Below, piece after piece: positions 1-9,720 of a stretch of DNA of 64,000 bases. Position 1 is the stretch's first letter, and every line of letters begins with the position of its first letter. The stretch comes from Lachnospiraceae bacterium 28-4 (GTDB lineage Bacteria > Bacillota > Clostridia > Lachnospirales > Lachnospiraceae), in the NCBI GenBank assembly GCA_000403275.2, contig KE159599.1, forward strand, positions 1,039,548-1,103,547, read 5' to 3'. Under the pieces are notes generated by a model. The model saw only the letters and a program-made list of their open reading frames with translations. It had not been told where the DNA came from and did no database searches. The position numbers were made by a program, and so were the translations under genes.

Positions 1-1372
<1,372 letters not shown>

Positions 1373-1428
1373 TATTATTCTTTATTCTCCTTTACTCTAA
1401 AAATATTATATTTAAAAGTTTTTATCAC

Positions 1429-2676
1429 TTATGCCTCTTCCTGCGCTTCTTCCTGCTCTCGCTCAATTTCCTGCTTTTCGTAAGCTTTAAAGAAAGGAAG
1501 GTAAACAAAATATGCCAGTACGAACAGCAATGCCCAAAGAATAATACCCTTAAAATCACTATTTACCATAAAGGTTGAAATAGGCTGTGGCAGGAAGTTC
1601 ATCATCATGGCAACTGCAGGAATCGCAACCAACCCAAGCTTAAATACAATGTAAGTCACTGTCGGGATGATAAAGGATACAACCATAAATCCTAACATCA
1701 TAACCGGATTCAAAACAACTGGCAAGCCATACATAACCGGTTCATTAATGTTAAAAATCGAAGAAGCAATTGCCGCCTTTCCAATAGTATTAATTTTTTT
1801 TGACTTGGAACGAAGCATTAAAATATTAAGCGGCAGCGTACACCCCATACCTCCAAGACAACACCACCCCATAAATACAACCTCATCCGTTGCAATATAA
1901 ATCGGTGGCTGGCCTGCTGCAACAGCCGCTGCGTTTGCAGCAATATTAGTCAGATACAGCGCACATGCAATTGGCCAGACTGCCCATGCAGAAAGACCAC
2001 AGCAATAGCACAATGCCATAATCATGTATAACAACACAAATCCAAGATATGTATTCCCAATATTTGCCAACGGCGCAAACACAACTTCTAACAGAGAAAA
2101 CAGATCAAAATGCTGCCCAATAAACATACATGCCAAAATCAAAAGAAATACGATCAAAATGGATTCAAACCATACCACAACTACAGAAGGAAGTGAAGTA
2201 TTCTTCTTAAACAAACCATGTTTAAAGTAAGTAGAAAAGATTGCTCCAATTACCAGCCCCAGCACCAATGCAACCGTCATACCTCCGGTGCCAACATATC
2301 CGGAATTAACTACCAGATTGCCATCCACGAACTGTGGATTTGCCAGCGCCACCAGCGCTGATATGGATGCAAAACCTGTAATCATTTTTTGTTTATGAAG
2401 CTTTTTACTTTCCATGACACTATAAGGAATTAAAAATGCCATAAAAAGCGAAATCAATCCAAAAGAAAAAGAATTAATCAGGCTTAAGTCCGGTATCCAA
2501 TCCCAAAAATTCCTAAATGTATTAATCAAGCTTGCCAGAGAGCCCACCATAATCATCGGCAAAATCGTAGAAAAGCATGTCTGTAATGCACGCATGTACG
2601 GGTTCTGCATAAACTTCTGCATCTTTTGTGTAAAGGGCCCTGCCAACCACTCCTGTAATTTACCATAAAAGCTCAT
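1429..2676 (-). CDS. PTS lactose/cellobiose-type IIC permease
   Basis: A 415-residue polytopic membrane protein rich in hydrophobic segments. It has the conserved FNINEPVMYGLPVVLNP region of the lactose/cellobiose (Lac) PTS superfamily, and the length fits a IIC-only protein. It forms the sugar channel and receives IIB-dependent phosphorylation at the cytoplasmic face. The C-terminus is a charged Glu-rich tail (EIEREQEEAQEEA). It sits between separate IIB and IIA genes, so all three domains are on separate polypeptides. TAAAAAAGGAGG-like sequence precedes the ATG. Confidence 0.93.
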   Translation of the reverse strand: MSFYGKLQEWLAGPFTQKMQKFMQNPYMRALQTCFSTILPMIMVGSLASLINTFRNFWDWIPDLSLINSFSFGLISLFMAFLIPYSVMESKKLHKQKMITGFASISALVALANPQFVDGNLVVNSGYVGTGGMTVALVLGLVIGAIFSTYFKHGLFKKNTSLPSVVVVWFESILIVFLLILACMFIGQHFDLFSLLEVVFAPLANIGNTYLGFVLLYMIMALCYCCGLSAWAVWPIACALYLTNIAANAAAVAAGQPPIYIATDEVVFMGWCCLGGMGCTLPLNILMLRSKSKKINTIGKAAIASSIFNINEPVMYGLPVVLNPVMMLGFMVVSFIIPTVTYIVFKLGLVAIPAVAMMMNFLPQPISTFMVNSDFKGIILWALLFVLAYFVYLPFFKAYEKQEIEREQEEAQEEA

Positions 2677-2693
2677 TTGTTTTACCTCCTTTT

Positions 2694-2999
2694 TTAATTT
2701 TCCAATAAGTTCTTTGCTACTTCAAAACATTTTGTACCATCCAAGGTAGAAAATACATAATTATCAATGATTGCATATTTTCTATCATGCTCTTCGCAGA
2801 TCTCCTTAATCATATCCTCATTACATTTCATCTGAGGAGCTGCCATAATTACATCAAAGTCATCAATCACCTCGGATAACTCCGCATAGCTGTACGCTTC
2901 TGTCGTCACATCATACCCCTGGCTCTCGCCTGCCTTGACTGTACGAGTTGCAATCATACCACTGGATACTCCATTGCCACAAATAAATAAAATTCTCAT
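2694..2999 (-). CDS. PTS lactose/cellobiose-type IIB component
   Basis: The start MRILFICGNGVSSGMIATRT gives 101 residues, the family's usual size. The open frame extends 42 codons further upstream, but that part is not family-like, and the ATG at 2997-2999 has a GAAGGAAAG ribosome site just upstream. The phosphocysteine is Cys8 in ICGNG, replacing the usual CxxGMST pattern. It carries phosphate from IIA to the sugar in IIC. It is the first gene of the four-gene operon IIB-IIC-IIA-GH1, divergent from the PRD regulator. Confidence 0.92.
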   Translation of the reverse strand: MRILFICGNGVSSGMIATRTVKAGESQGYDVTTEAYSYAELSEVIDDFDVIMAAPQMKCNEDMIKEICEEHDRKYAIIDNYVFSTLDGTKCFEVAKNLLEN

Positions 3000-3117
3000 T
3001 ATTCTTTCCTTCTTTCTATCGTTTTTTATTCTCGAAAAAGAGTTGTTGGTATCATTATTACTGATTTCAAAATAAAATTCTATCCTCCCTTTTCCTGATT
3101 GGGTAGGAAAAAGTATA

Positions 3118-3147
3118 TTGGACAATCTTATCGGATACTTCTATGAT
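3118..3147 (+). promoter_or_regulatory. Sigma-A promoter of the PRD regulator gene
   Basis: TTGGAC (3118-3123) and TATGAT (3142-3147) are separated by 18 bases and lie 26 bases ahead of the regulator's ATG. An AGAAGGA ribosome site is at 3161-3167. The divergent PTS promoter must lie between about 3000 and 3117. No convincing pair was picked for it, which fits activation by the neighbouring regulator. Confidence 0.6.
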
Positions 3148-3173
3148 AATATTAAAAAAAAGAAGGAATTGCT

Positions 3174-5081
3174 ATGAATAACTATAAAAAACTAATAGAA
3201 ATCCTAAAAAATTCAAATAAATCCATTTCCGCTAAACAATTAGCCGAATTATTATCCGTTTCAGATCGCTCTATAAGGAATTATATTAAGACCTTGCGTG
3301 ACTGTGGTGAAAAAATCATTGCCGACGAAAATGGATATAGATTGGTTGCATCTGAAAAAACACAAGAGCCCGACGATGAAACAAACCTATTTAACTTTGC
3401 TTCATCAGAGGACAGAATCAATTATATCATTGAAAAAATCATATTAGCTAATTCAGGAATTGATCTTTACGATCTAGCTGACACTATTTATATTAGTTAT
3501 TCAACAATCGAAAAGGATATTATCAGAGTCAAAAAGAAAATTGCACTTTTTAATCTACATTTAAACCGGAAAAATGGAATTGTTAAAATTATCGGTAATG
3601 AAAAAGATAAGCGGAGTTTGATTTCTCACTATCTGTCATCGGATTCTGCCGTCTCTATGGAACTGACTGTGGAATCACTGTGCAATTTTTTAAAAGTATC
3701 TCAGGCTTTTATTCAGTCTACTATATCTGCCGCATTAAAAAAAGAGAATCTTTACGCCTCGGATTATGCATTCCGAAGCATTCTGATCCATGTGATTATC
3801 AATATAGCTCGAATAAAAATCAGTCAGTATCTGCTAGAGAAACCTCTCTATGATATAGTTGGTTTTGATACCACCGAGCATAATTGTGCAAAAACCATTT
3901 ATGAAAAAATAATCGAACGCTGTCCTATGGAAATCAATGAATTTGAAATTCAGCAATTAGCATTTATCATTGCTGCAAAAACCAGCAGTATAAATATCAA
4001 TCAAACGATTGATCTATCCAAAGTTGTAGACAGCAATCTCATTTGCTTTGTAAATAATATTATCCAAAAAGTAAACGACGTCTATTCTATTGATTTGAAT
4101 GATGAAGATTTTGTTAGTTTTTTTACCCTGCATTTATCCAATATGCTGTTTCGATGCAAACATAACATGTCCTTTACTACACCTCTGTCAGATGAGATTT
4201 TTATTCAAAATCCTTTGATTTACGATGTTGCTGTCTATGTTACACAACAGATTAAAAAATCTTTCGGCTACCACCTTAGCAGGGACGAAATTACGCTTAT
4301 TTCTCTGCATATTGGTGCTGTTCTGGAGAAAAAAATAGATGAAAGCAACACCTTAAAAGCAGTTCTTGTTATAAACAATTATTACAACTATCATAGCCAA
4401 TATTCTTTAGAAGTTCTAAATAAAAAGCTTAACGGAAATTGTAAGATTCTGGATGTTATGAATACTATTGATGATGTTAACCCTATTTATTATGATCTGA
4501 TTATTAATGCTACAGATTCTGGCAAGCAGGGTGATTTCCTTCCCATGGTGCAAACGCATGCTATCATTACAGACAGAGATTTTGATAAAATACGAAATTA
4601 TTGCGAAAACTTATTATCCAAAAATAAGAACCAGGATTTTAAGGGGAAACTGCAGGATTTTATTGATCCCCGTTTATTCGAACGAAACCATTATGAAAAT
4701 TCCATAGAACAAATGATTCAGTATATGGCACAAAAAATTATTGAGATGGGATTTGCTCCCGAAGAATTTACTGCATCCGTATTGGAGCGAGAAGCAATTA
4801 CGCATACCAGCTTTGACAATAAAGTGGCAATCCCCCACTCCATTGTTTGTTCCACCGAAAAAAATATTAGCTTCATTATCATCAACGAAAAACCCATGAA
4901 ATGGGGCTTATTTGATGTACAACTTATTATGATGATTGGTGTAAATCACAATCAGAGAAAAGATTTCAAGTATATTTATTCCAATCTTCTGGAACGATTT
5001 GAGGATCAGAACATTGTAAAAAGATTATTAAATTCACGTAATTATCACGAATTTATTGAAATACTAATTAGCTCAAAGTAA
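3174..5081 (+). CDS. PRD-containing transcriptional activator (LicR/MtlR type)
   Basis: 635 residues. In order: a helix-turn-helix (about 1-60, AKQLAELLSVSDRSIRNYI), a second Mga/HTH-like region (90-170), two PTS-regulation domains with candidate His (LIHVIIN near 210, FFTLHLSN and ISLHIGA near 320-380), a IIB-like domain (about 400-490) and a IIA-like domain (500-635) with the phospho-His in VAIPHS. In the IIB-like domain the place of the expected Cys reads NNYYNYHSQ, so this input may be lost. It is divergent from the lactose/cellobiose PTS operon and is probably its activator, responding to HPr and IIB phosphorylation. Confidence 0.9.
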   Translation: MNNYKKLIEILKNSNKSISAKQLAELLSVSDRSIRNYIKTLRDCGEKIIADENGYRLVASEKTQEPDDETNLFNFASSEDRINYIIEKIILANSGIDLYDLADTIYISYSTIEKDIIRVKKKIALFNLHLNRKNGIVKIIGNEKDKRSLISHYLSSDSAVSMELTVESLCNFLKVSQAFIQSTISAALKKENLYASDYAFRSILIHVIINIARIKISQYLLEKPLYDIVGFDTTEHNCAKTIYEKIIERCPMEINEFEIQQLAFIIAAKTSSININQTIDLSKVVDSNLICFVNNIIQKVNDVYSIDLNDEDFVSFFTLHLSNMLFRCKHNMSFTTPLSDEIFIQNPLIYDVAVYVTQQIKKSFGYHLSRDEITLISLHIGAVLEKKIDESNTLKAVLVINNYYNYHSQYSLEVLNKKLNGNCKILDVMNTIDDVNPIYYDLIINATDSGKQGDFLPMVQTHAIITDRDFDKIRNYCENLLSKNKNQDFKGKLQDFIDPRLFERNHYENSIEQMIQYMAQKIIEMGFAPEEFTASVLEREAITHTSFDNKVAIPHSIVCSTEKNISFIIINEKPMKWGLFDVQLIMMIGVNHNQRKDFKYIYSNLLERFEDQNIVKRLLNSRNYHEFIEILISSK

Positions 5082-5138
5082 GCATCAAACCTGTTCTTTC
5101 ATCGAATTCATTCAATACAATTATATACAGAAAGCCAG

Positions 5139-5240
5139 CTAATATCAACTTCTTTCTACCACGGTATTTTGTATGTGTTCCAAACAGATTGCCTAAGCAA
5201 TCGGAACACCGACACGTCCTTCGGGATTGTCGAAAACAAA
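5139..5240. repeat. 102-bp direct repeat, copy 1
   Basis: This stretch is closely repeated at 7776-7877 in the same orientation, with roughly 12 substitutions and no indels. It contains a GATTGCCTAAGCAATC palindrome and a second small hairpin near 5212-5232, and is followed at 5250-5275 by a CCGATTCC/GGAATCGG hairpin that copy 2 lacks. It lies downstream of the SRAP gene. No protein or RNA family is recognised. On the minus strand a Cys- and Arg-rich reading frame is shared by both copies. Confidence 0.75.
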
Positions 5241-5381
5241 CTTAGCAGGCTCCGATTCCTCCGGAATCGGGCTTGCAGGGGGATACGGAATTCAAATATG
5301 TGCCAATCCCTCCTTTCTCAACCCTAAAAGGTAGATCGTGTCCTTTTTCGTATTTTCTTAAATTATCAGCAGATAAACTAT

Positions 5382-5978
5382 TTAAAACAAACTCATCTGC
5401 TGATACTCCGCTTCCGCACATTTCTTTTTCTGCAATCTTTCAAAATGCATTTTCAACAACTCTATTGCCTCTTTCTGCGAAAACAGCCAATTTCCCATAT
5501 CTTCCCTTTCCAAGATCAGTGGCATTCTGTGATGTACTCCAGCCATACACCCTACCGCTTCGCAGGTAAGAATCGTAAATCTGTCCCCCGACGGATCTTT
5601 GTGACATATCCCTGCCAGATACATGATCTTCTCCGGCGAATAGAACTCATACTTCTCTTTCTTCTTGTTATCTATCCGTTTCCACTCATAAAATCTATTC
5701 ACCGGGATCAGACAGCGGTGCCTTTCAAAATCACACCGGAACATGGGTTTTTCCTGTACCGTTTCAGACCTGGCATTGAAGATCAGCGATTTCTTCCCAT
5801 GCGCTTCATATCCCCATTTTAATACCTCCGATACTATCTCATCATGATCTGCCCGCAAAATAAGAGCTGGCTGGGATGGGCGCACATCTCCCGTTGTTGC
5901 CAGTTTCTGGTCAATCTTTCTGGCAATCTTCTCTATTTCCCTCATCGTATCATCATCCACATAAAATACGCCGCACAT
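5382..5978 (-). CDS. SRAP-domain protein (YedK/HMCES-like, SOS response-associated)
   Basis: The chosen start gives MCGVFYVDDDTM, so Cys2, the residue that crosslinks abasic sites after Met removal, is exposed. A GGGGGA ribosome site supports it over the upstream ATG at 6020. 198 residues. Other family motifs are CLIPVNRFYEWKR (the catalytic Glu region) and VHHRMPLIL (the conserved His). It is expected to form a thiazolidine crosslink with abasic sites in single-stranded DNA. It is third in the SOS cassette after the Y-family polymerase. A 10-bp hairpin (5365-5374/5394-5403) spans its stop codon and may end the transcript. Confidence 0.92.
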   Translation of the reverse strand: MCGVFYVDDDTMREIEKIARKIDQKLATTGDVRPSQPALILRADHDEIVSEVLKWGYEAHGKKSLIFNARSETVQEKPMFRCDFERHRCLIPVNRFYEWKRIDNKKKEKYEFYSPEKIMYLAGICHKDPSGDRFTILTCEAVGCMAGVHHRMPLILEREDMGNWLFSQKEAIELLKMHFERLQKKKCAEAEYQQMSLF

Positions 5979-6044
5979 CACTAATCCCCCGATTCTATAA
6001 TAAAGCCATAATCCGTACATCTGTCATAACACTATCTGTCTGTT

Positions 6045-7334
6045 TCACAGATTCCTCACTTTCTCGCGTTCCACATCTATTCCTAATGTTACCCCGCTGC
6101 GTCTCTCCTTATCCAGGCCGCCGCTCATATGGGCCACATTGCCCTTCAAAAAACTCGCCCTGAACACAGCATTCTCGCCGTATTTTTCCCTGATCTTATC
6201 TACGGTTTTATTCACGGTTTCCAGCCTGTCATATTTCTGTAGGTCAAAAAGATTGTACTGCCGTCCGGTATCACTTTCTACCTTTGAAGTATGCACCCCA
6301 ATCTGTCTGATCGGCACTCTTCCATCCCACAGCTTTTTAAACACCTTACATGCTACCTCATAAATTTCTTCCGTCACATCAGTGGACGTCAATAACTGCA
6401 TCTGCTTATTAGCATACTGAAACTCACAGATAGTGATATGCACGCTGACCACCCTTATCTTTACATAGTCACTCCGCAGTCTCATTCCAACCGTTTCGCT
6501 GAGGGAGAGCATTAAATGCCGCGCGTATTCTTCCGTCACAATATCCACTGGCGCTGTCAGGCTGTTCCCATACCCTTTATTTGCTTCATGGGTAAACATA
6601 TAGGGCTGCAGATCTTCTCCTCTGGCATATCCCTGTATGATCTTCCCCGGTGTCTTTAAATGTGCCTGGATCATTTCCTCATCTGCCTGCGCCAGCTCCC
6701 CGATCGTATAAATTCCCAGCCTATGCAGCTTTGCTGTAGTCGCTTTTCCCACAAAAAACAATTCCGAGACAGGTAGCGGCCACATCTTCTTTTCTATCTC
6801 TTCCGGGAAAAGCGTATGCACCTTATCCGGTTTTGAAAAATCCCCTGCTATTTTCGATAAAAGGAAATTGGTTGATATCCCGATATTGACTGTAACCCCC
6901 AGTTTTTCCTTTATCTCATCCTTTAGTTTATATGCAAAGGCCACCATCTGTCCCTGCCCGTACAGCTTTTCATATCCGTCAAATACGGCCCACGCCTCAT
7001 CAATGCTGTACTGGATTACCTGATCCGTATACTGATTCAGCTTCTTGATAAACGCTCTGGAAGCACTTACATATAAGCCATAATCAGGTGGTATCACAAC
7101 AAGTTCCGGACACTTTTGCTTTGCTGTCACAATGGCTTCACCGGTCTTGATGCCATATTTTTTAGCCGGTATACTTTTTGCAAGAACAATCCCATGCCGT
7201 TTTTCCTGATCTCCTCCTACGATGCTCGGAACCAGACGCAAATCCGTCCTTTCCCCGAATATATTCACCCGGTATGCCGCACTCCAGGAAAGAAAGGCAC
7301 TGTTTGCGTCTATATGAAATATATAAGGCCTCAT
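6045..7334 (-). CDS. dinB: Y-family DNA polymerase (Pol IV/UmuC-like)
   Basis: 429 residues. The catalytic carboxylates are in FHIDANSAFLSW (motif I) and YSIDEAWAVFDGY (SIDE motif). Little-finger motifs follow toward the C-terminus. It is a translesion polymerase that copies damaged DNA with low fidelity. It starts one base after the stop of the small upstream gene and has no strong ribosome site, which implies coupling. A typical beta-clamp motif may be QYNLFDL near residue 370. The LexA-like box upstream of the cassette supports SOS induction. It resembles the B. subtilis UvrX/YqjW branch, but the exact subfamily cannot be settled here. Confidence 0.93.
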   Translation of the reverse strand: MRPYIFHIDANSAFLSWSAAYRVNIFGERTDLRLVPSIVGGDQEKRHGIVLAKSIPAKKYGIKTGEAIVTAKQKCPELVVIPPDYGLYVSASRAFIKKLNQYTDQVIQYSIDEAWAVFDGYEKLYGQGQMVAFAYKLKDEIKEKLGVTVNIGISTNFLLSKIAGDFSKPDKVHTLFPEEIEKKMWPLPVSELFFVGKATTAKLHRLGIYTIGELAQADEEMIQAHLKTPGKIIQGYARGEDLQPYMFTHEANKGYGNSLTAPVDIVTEEYARHLMLSLSETVGMRLRSDYVKIRVVSVHITICEFQYANKQMQLLTSTDVTEEIYEVACKVFKKLWDGRVPIRQIGVHTSKVESDTGRQYNLFDLQKYDRLETVNKTVDKIREKYGENAVFRASFLKGNVAHMSGGLDKERRSGVTLGIDVEREKVRNL

Positions 7335-7335
7335 G

Positions 7336-7635
7336 TTACAGAAACTGGAAGATCCGCCATTTCTGGGTTGCTATATTATATCTCATTTCCAACGTCCTGT
7401 TCATTTCCCCCTGTTTAATTCTGCATACAAACTGTTTTTCTTTTATTCCAACATAATTCTTTTCCCCCCGCGATATAATATCTTCTATCAGGAATTTTTT
7501 GATTTCATGTTCTTCTGTTTCCAGCCGGAAGCATAAAGGTGTTATCCTGCCATCACGGTCTGTAACAGACAATATCTGGATTGGAATATTGACTGCTTCT
7601 GTATGATATACTCCTTCAAGAATCTGATCTCCCAT
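7336..7635 (-). CDS. Small protein of the SOS polymerase operon (YolD-like position)
   Basis: 99 residues from MGDQILEGVYHTE. This start has an AGAGGTG ribosome site 7 bases upstream, better than the ATG at 7662. It is beta-rich with no membrane segment. It is first in the operon with the Y-family polymerase and the SRAP protein. Small proteins in this position (such as YolD) are often thought to partner the polymerase, but similarity to YolD itself was not established. The function is unknown, and partnership is inferred from the one-base spacing to the polymerase gene. Confidence 0.75.
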   Translation of the reverse strand: MGDQILEGVYHTEAVNIPIQILSVTDRDGRITPLCFRLETEEHEIKKFLIEDIISRGEKNYVGIKEKQFVCRIKQGEMNRTLEMRYNIATQKWRIFQFL

Positions 7636-7672
7636 TTTTTCACCTCTTTTCATACCATACATTTATTTATAT

Positions 7673-7701
7673 AATATAACAAACATATGTTCTATTGTAA
7701 A
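7673..7701 (-). promoter_or_regulatory. SOS-regulated promoter with LexA-type box
   Basis: On the minus strand TTTACA (7696-7701) and TATATT (7673-7678) are 17 bases apart. The spacer holds GAACATATGTTT (7681-7692), one mismatch from the Gram-positive LexA box GAAC-N4-GTTC. A repressor there would block RNA polymerase directly. Confidence 0.75.
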
Positions 7702-7775
7702 AAGGAGATTATTCCCAGTCCTTACTTTTTATCCAACTCCATATTTTTTCTATAGTTATTAACAAGAATAGTCAA

Positions 7776-7877
7776 CTAATATCAACTTCTTTCTATCACG
7801 GTATTTTGTATGTGTTCCAAACAGATTGCCTAAGCTATCGGAACACCGGCACACCCTCTGGGAGTGTCGAAAGCAAA
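7776..7877. repeat. 102-bp direct repeat, copy 2
   Basis: Second copy of the 5139-5240 repeat, same orientation. Its right edge coincides within about 6 bases with the left end of the IS3-family element, so the insertion may have cut it. The hairpin near 7850-7868 keeps a stem (CAC-CCC/GGG-GTG) although the bases differ from copy 1. The two copies bracket the SOS cassette. Confidence 0.75.
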
Positions 7878-7895
7878 TGGATTGTCAACACTTTT

Positions 7896-8690
7896 TTAGA
7901 CAACTTTTTTAAGGTTGTTTTCCCTGTATTGTACCGGTGTTTGATATCCCAAAGCGGAATGTATTCTGTGATGGTTATACCAGTTCACATAATCCCATAA
8001 CTTCAATTTCAGCTCCTTCAGATCTGCAAATGTTTCATTCCATACGAATTCTGTTTTTATAATCTTAAATGTCGCTTCTGCTACCGCATTATCATAAGGG
8101 CATCCTTTATGGCTCAGGGAACGTTCTATATCAAATGCCTCCAGCAGTTCTTCGATTGTCTGGTTTTTGAATTCGTTTCCACGGTCAGTATGGAACAGGC
8201 GGATATCCTGTAGACTTCCTTCCACACTCTGGAATGCCTCTTTTACAAGTCCTGCCGTTTTATGCTCTCCGGCACTGTAGCCTATGATTTCCCTGTTAAA
8301 GAGGTCTACAAGTACACATATGTAATTCCAGTCTGTCCCTGCCCTTACATATGTTAAATCGCTTATTACAACGTCCCTGTATTCCCTGTCCTGAAACTGA
8401 CGGTCCAGGACATTTCCTGTTTTGGATTCGTTGCAGGTGTCTTTGTGCGGCTTAAATTGTGCGGTTGTGTAATTGGAAACCAGGCCTTCCTGCTTCATGA
8501 TCCATCCAATCCGGCGTCTGGATACCTGTTTTCCTGTTTTCATCAGCTCCTCCTTTATTTTGCGTGTGCCGTAATTGTTACGGCCTGCCTTGAAAATTTC
8601 TGTGATTTCAGAGGAGAGCTCTGAATCGTCGGGCGTTTGTTTTGCTTCGTAATAATAAGTGCTTCTGTTTACCTGCAGGACGCGGCACAT
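7896..8690 (-). CDS. IS3-family transposase OrfB (DDE integrase core)
   Basis: 264 residues from the first ATG. The same frame is open to about 8737 and reads ...QYSVSAMCRVLQVNRSTYYYE, so the native product probably begins upstream, through frameshifting from orfA. The catalytic DDE triad is visible: Asp in VISDLTYV, Asp in FHTDRGNEF, Glu in NAVAEATFKIIK. An HTH_21-type region (ITEIFKAGRNNYGTRKI) precedes the core. The orfB frame is +1 (or -2) relative to orfA, where many IS3 members use -1. The product would catalyse excision and insertion of the element. Confidence 0.93.
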   Translation of the reverse strand: MCRVLQVNRSTYYYEAKQTPDDSELSSEITEIFKAGRNNYGTRKIKEELMKTGKQVSRRRIGWIMKQEGLVSNYTTAQFKPHKDTCNESKTGNVLDRQFQDREYRDVVISDLTYVRAGTDWNYICVLVDLFNREIIGYSAGEHKTAGLVKEAFQSVEGSLQDIRLFHTDRGNEFKNQTIEELLEAFDIERSLSHKGCPYDNAVAEATFKIIKTEFVWNETFADLKELKLKLWDYVNWYNHHRIHSALGYQTPVQYRENNLKKVV

Positions 8691-8730
8691 TGCTGATACA
8701 GAGTATTGTGGGCATTGGCCTTTATCACAT

Positions 8731-9027
8731 TTACTTTCGTCCTAAGATCAGCGCCGCTTGTTTTAAAATATCGTTCTCCATCTTAAGCTGCCGGTTTTCC
8801 TTACGGAGTTTTAGCAGTTCTTCCTGCTCTGATGTGCGGTTGTCCTTTTCGTGGAAAGAGCCGGAGTTTTCCGTCTGCTTTACCCATTTATCAAACAGGG
8901 AATGGGCAATATCGTATTCCCGGCAGATATCACATCTTCGTTTACCGGAATGGTATAAATCCACCAGCTGCTGTTTAAATTCATCTGTGTACTTACGAGG
9001 TTTTCTTTTCTGTTTTGATTCGGTCAT
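8731..9027 (-). CDS. IS3-family transposase OrfA (HTH protein)
   Basis: 98 residues. The helix-turn-helix (KYTDEFKQQLVDLYHSGK...CREYDIAHSLFDKWV) is at residues 12-50. A leucine-zipper-like coiled coil (EELLKLRKENRQLKMENDIL) follows, then the usual ending AALILGRK. It binds the element's ends and fuses to OrfB by frameshifting. An AAGGAGCAG ribosome site precedes the ATG. The gene looks intact. Confidence 0.93.
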   Translation of the reverse strand: MTESKQKRKPRKYTDEFKQQLVDLYHSGKRRCDICREYDIAHSLFDKWVKQTENSGSFHEKDNRTSEQEELLKLRKENRQLKMENDILKQAALILGRK

Positions 9028-9102
9028 ATTGGCTGCTCCTTTTCTTACTGGTTTTATATTATATGACCTTAAAAAATCTGTCCAGTTTATTGTAACCTAT
9101 CC

Positions 9103-9591
9103 ATGTTCCGCGCCGTGCAGGAGCAGGTATACTATCTCTACCATGAGAAAAAACGCCCGCTCTGCCTTGCCATTGATGAATGCCAGTACCTCTCCCCGGC
9201 AATCCTTAATGACCTCAAGCTGATCATGAACCACGGCTATGACTCCTTAAACTGCTTTTCCCTCATCCTCTGCGGGGAATCCTATTTTAACCGCACCCTT
9301 GCAAAGCCCGTAAACGAAGCGCTGCGCCAGCGGGTCGTTGTCCATTATGATTTTGAGGGTCTCTCAGACGAGGAAGTGGCAAAGTATGTCTCCCATAAGA
9401 TACAGACCGCCGGCGGCAGCCTTTCCATCCTAAGCGAAGCTGCTTTGTCCGCCGTCCACGGCTACGCCTAGGGCAATGCCCGCATGATCGACAACCTGAT
9501 GACCGATGCCCTGATCATCGGCGAACAGACCGCAAAACAGGTCATTGACCCGGAAACCATTCTTGCCGCAGTCAACAACCAGCAGCTCTGA
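9103..9591 (+). pseudogene. Transposition AAA+ ATPase remnant (ExeA/TniB-like), truncated and with a stop
   Basis: Only the C-terminal half of an AAA ATPase remains. It begins at the IS3 end with FRAVQEQVYYLYHEK, then Walker B CLAIDECQYLSPA, sensor I SLILCGES and the arginine-finger region LRQRVVVHYDFEGLSDEE. The Walker A part is missing. An in-frame TAG (9469-9471) interrupts GYA-stop-GNARMIDNLMTDA, where Gln (CAG) is likely the ancestral codon. The frame then continues to TGA at 9589-9591. Such ATPases work with DDE transposases of IS481/Mu-like elements. No matching transposase gene remains nearby. Confidence 0.85.
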
Positions 9592-9695
9592 GGCTTTCCG
9601 GTACCGACGCTTTGGCGCATCCGGACATCTATTCGTTAAATACCTGTTTTTTGAAGTGTTTCAGAACAGGGGACAATTCTGAAAAAGGGCAGGAA

Positions 9696-9720
9696 CCTAA
9701 TGTCATTAAGTTAGGCTTTG
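9696..9720. repeat. IS4 element left terminal inverted repeat
   Basis: 25 bases from CCTAATG to GGCTTTG, a perfect inverted match to 11266-11290. If the outer two bases belong to the target, the element begins at 9698 and its target duplication is GGCAGGAACC. Confidence 0.93.

Larger units (their letters stand above)
7883..9098 (-). mobile_element. IS3-family insertion sequence (approximate ends)
   Basis: About 1.2 kb carrying orfA and orfB of an IS3-type transposase. Both ends share an imperfect inverted repeat whose inner part reads GACA-(2 bases)-TTTTTTAAGG at 7898-7914 and inverted near 9067-9083. The outer bases are poorly matched, so the ends are approximate. No 3-4 bp target duplication is visible. 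The sequence to the left (the 102-bp repeat) does not continue the ATPase gene cut on the right, which points to a deletion or rearrangement after insertion. Confidence 0.85.

Noticed and set aside
5139-5240. Repeat as a CRISPR unit or group II intron end
   Set aside because: Only two copies 2.6 kb apart, no spacers of regular size, no intron-encoded protein and no recognisable intron domain.
7883-9098. Exact 3-bp target duplication for the IS3 element
   Set aside because: Several boundary choices were tried by eye and no matching flanks were found, so exact ends are not claimed.
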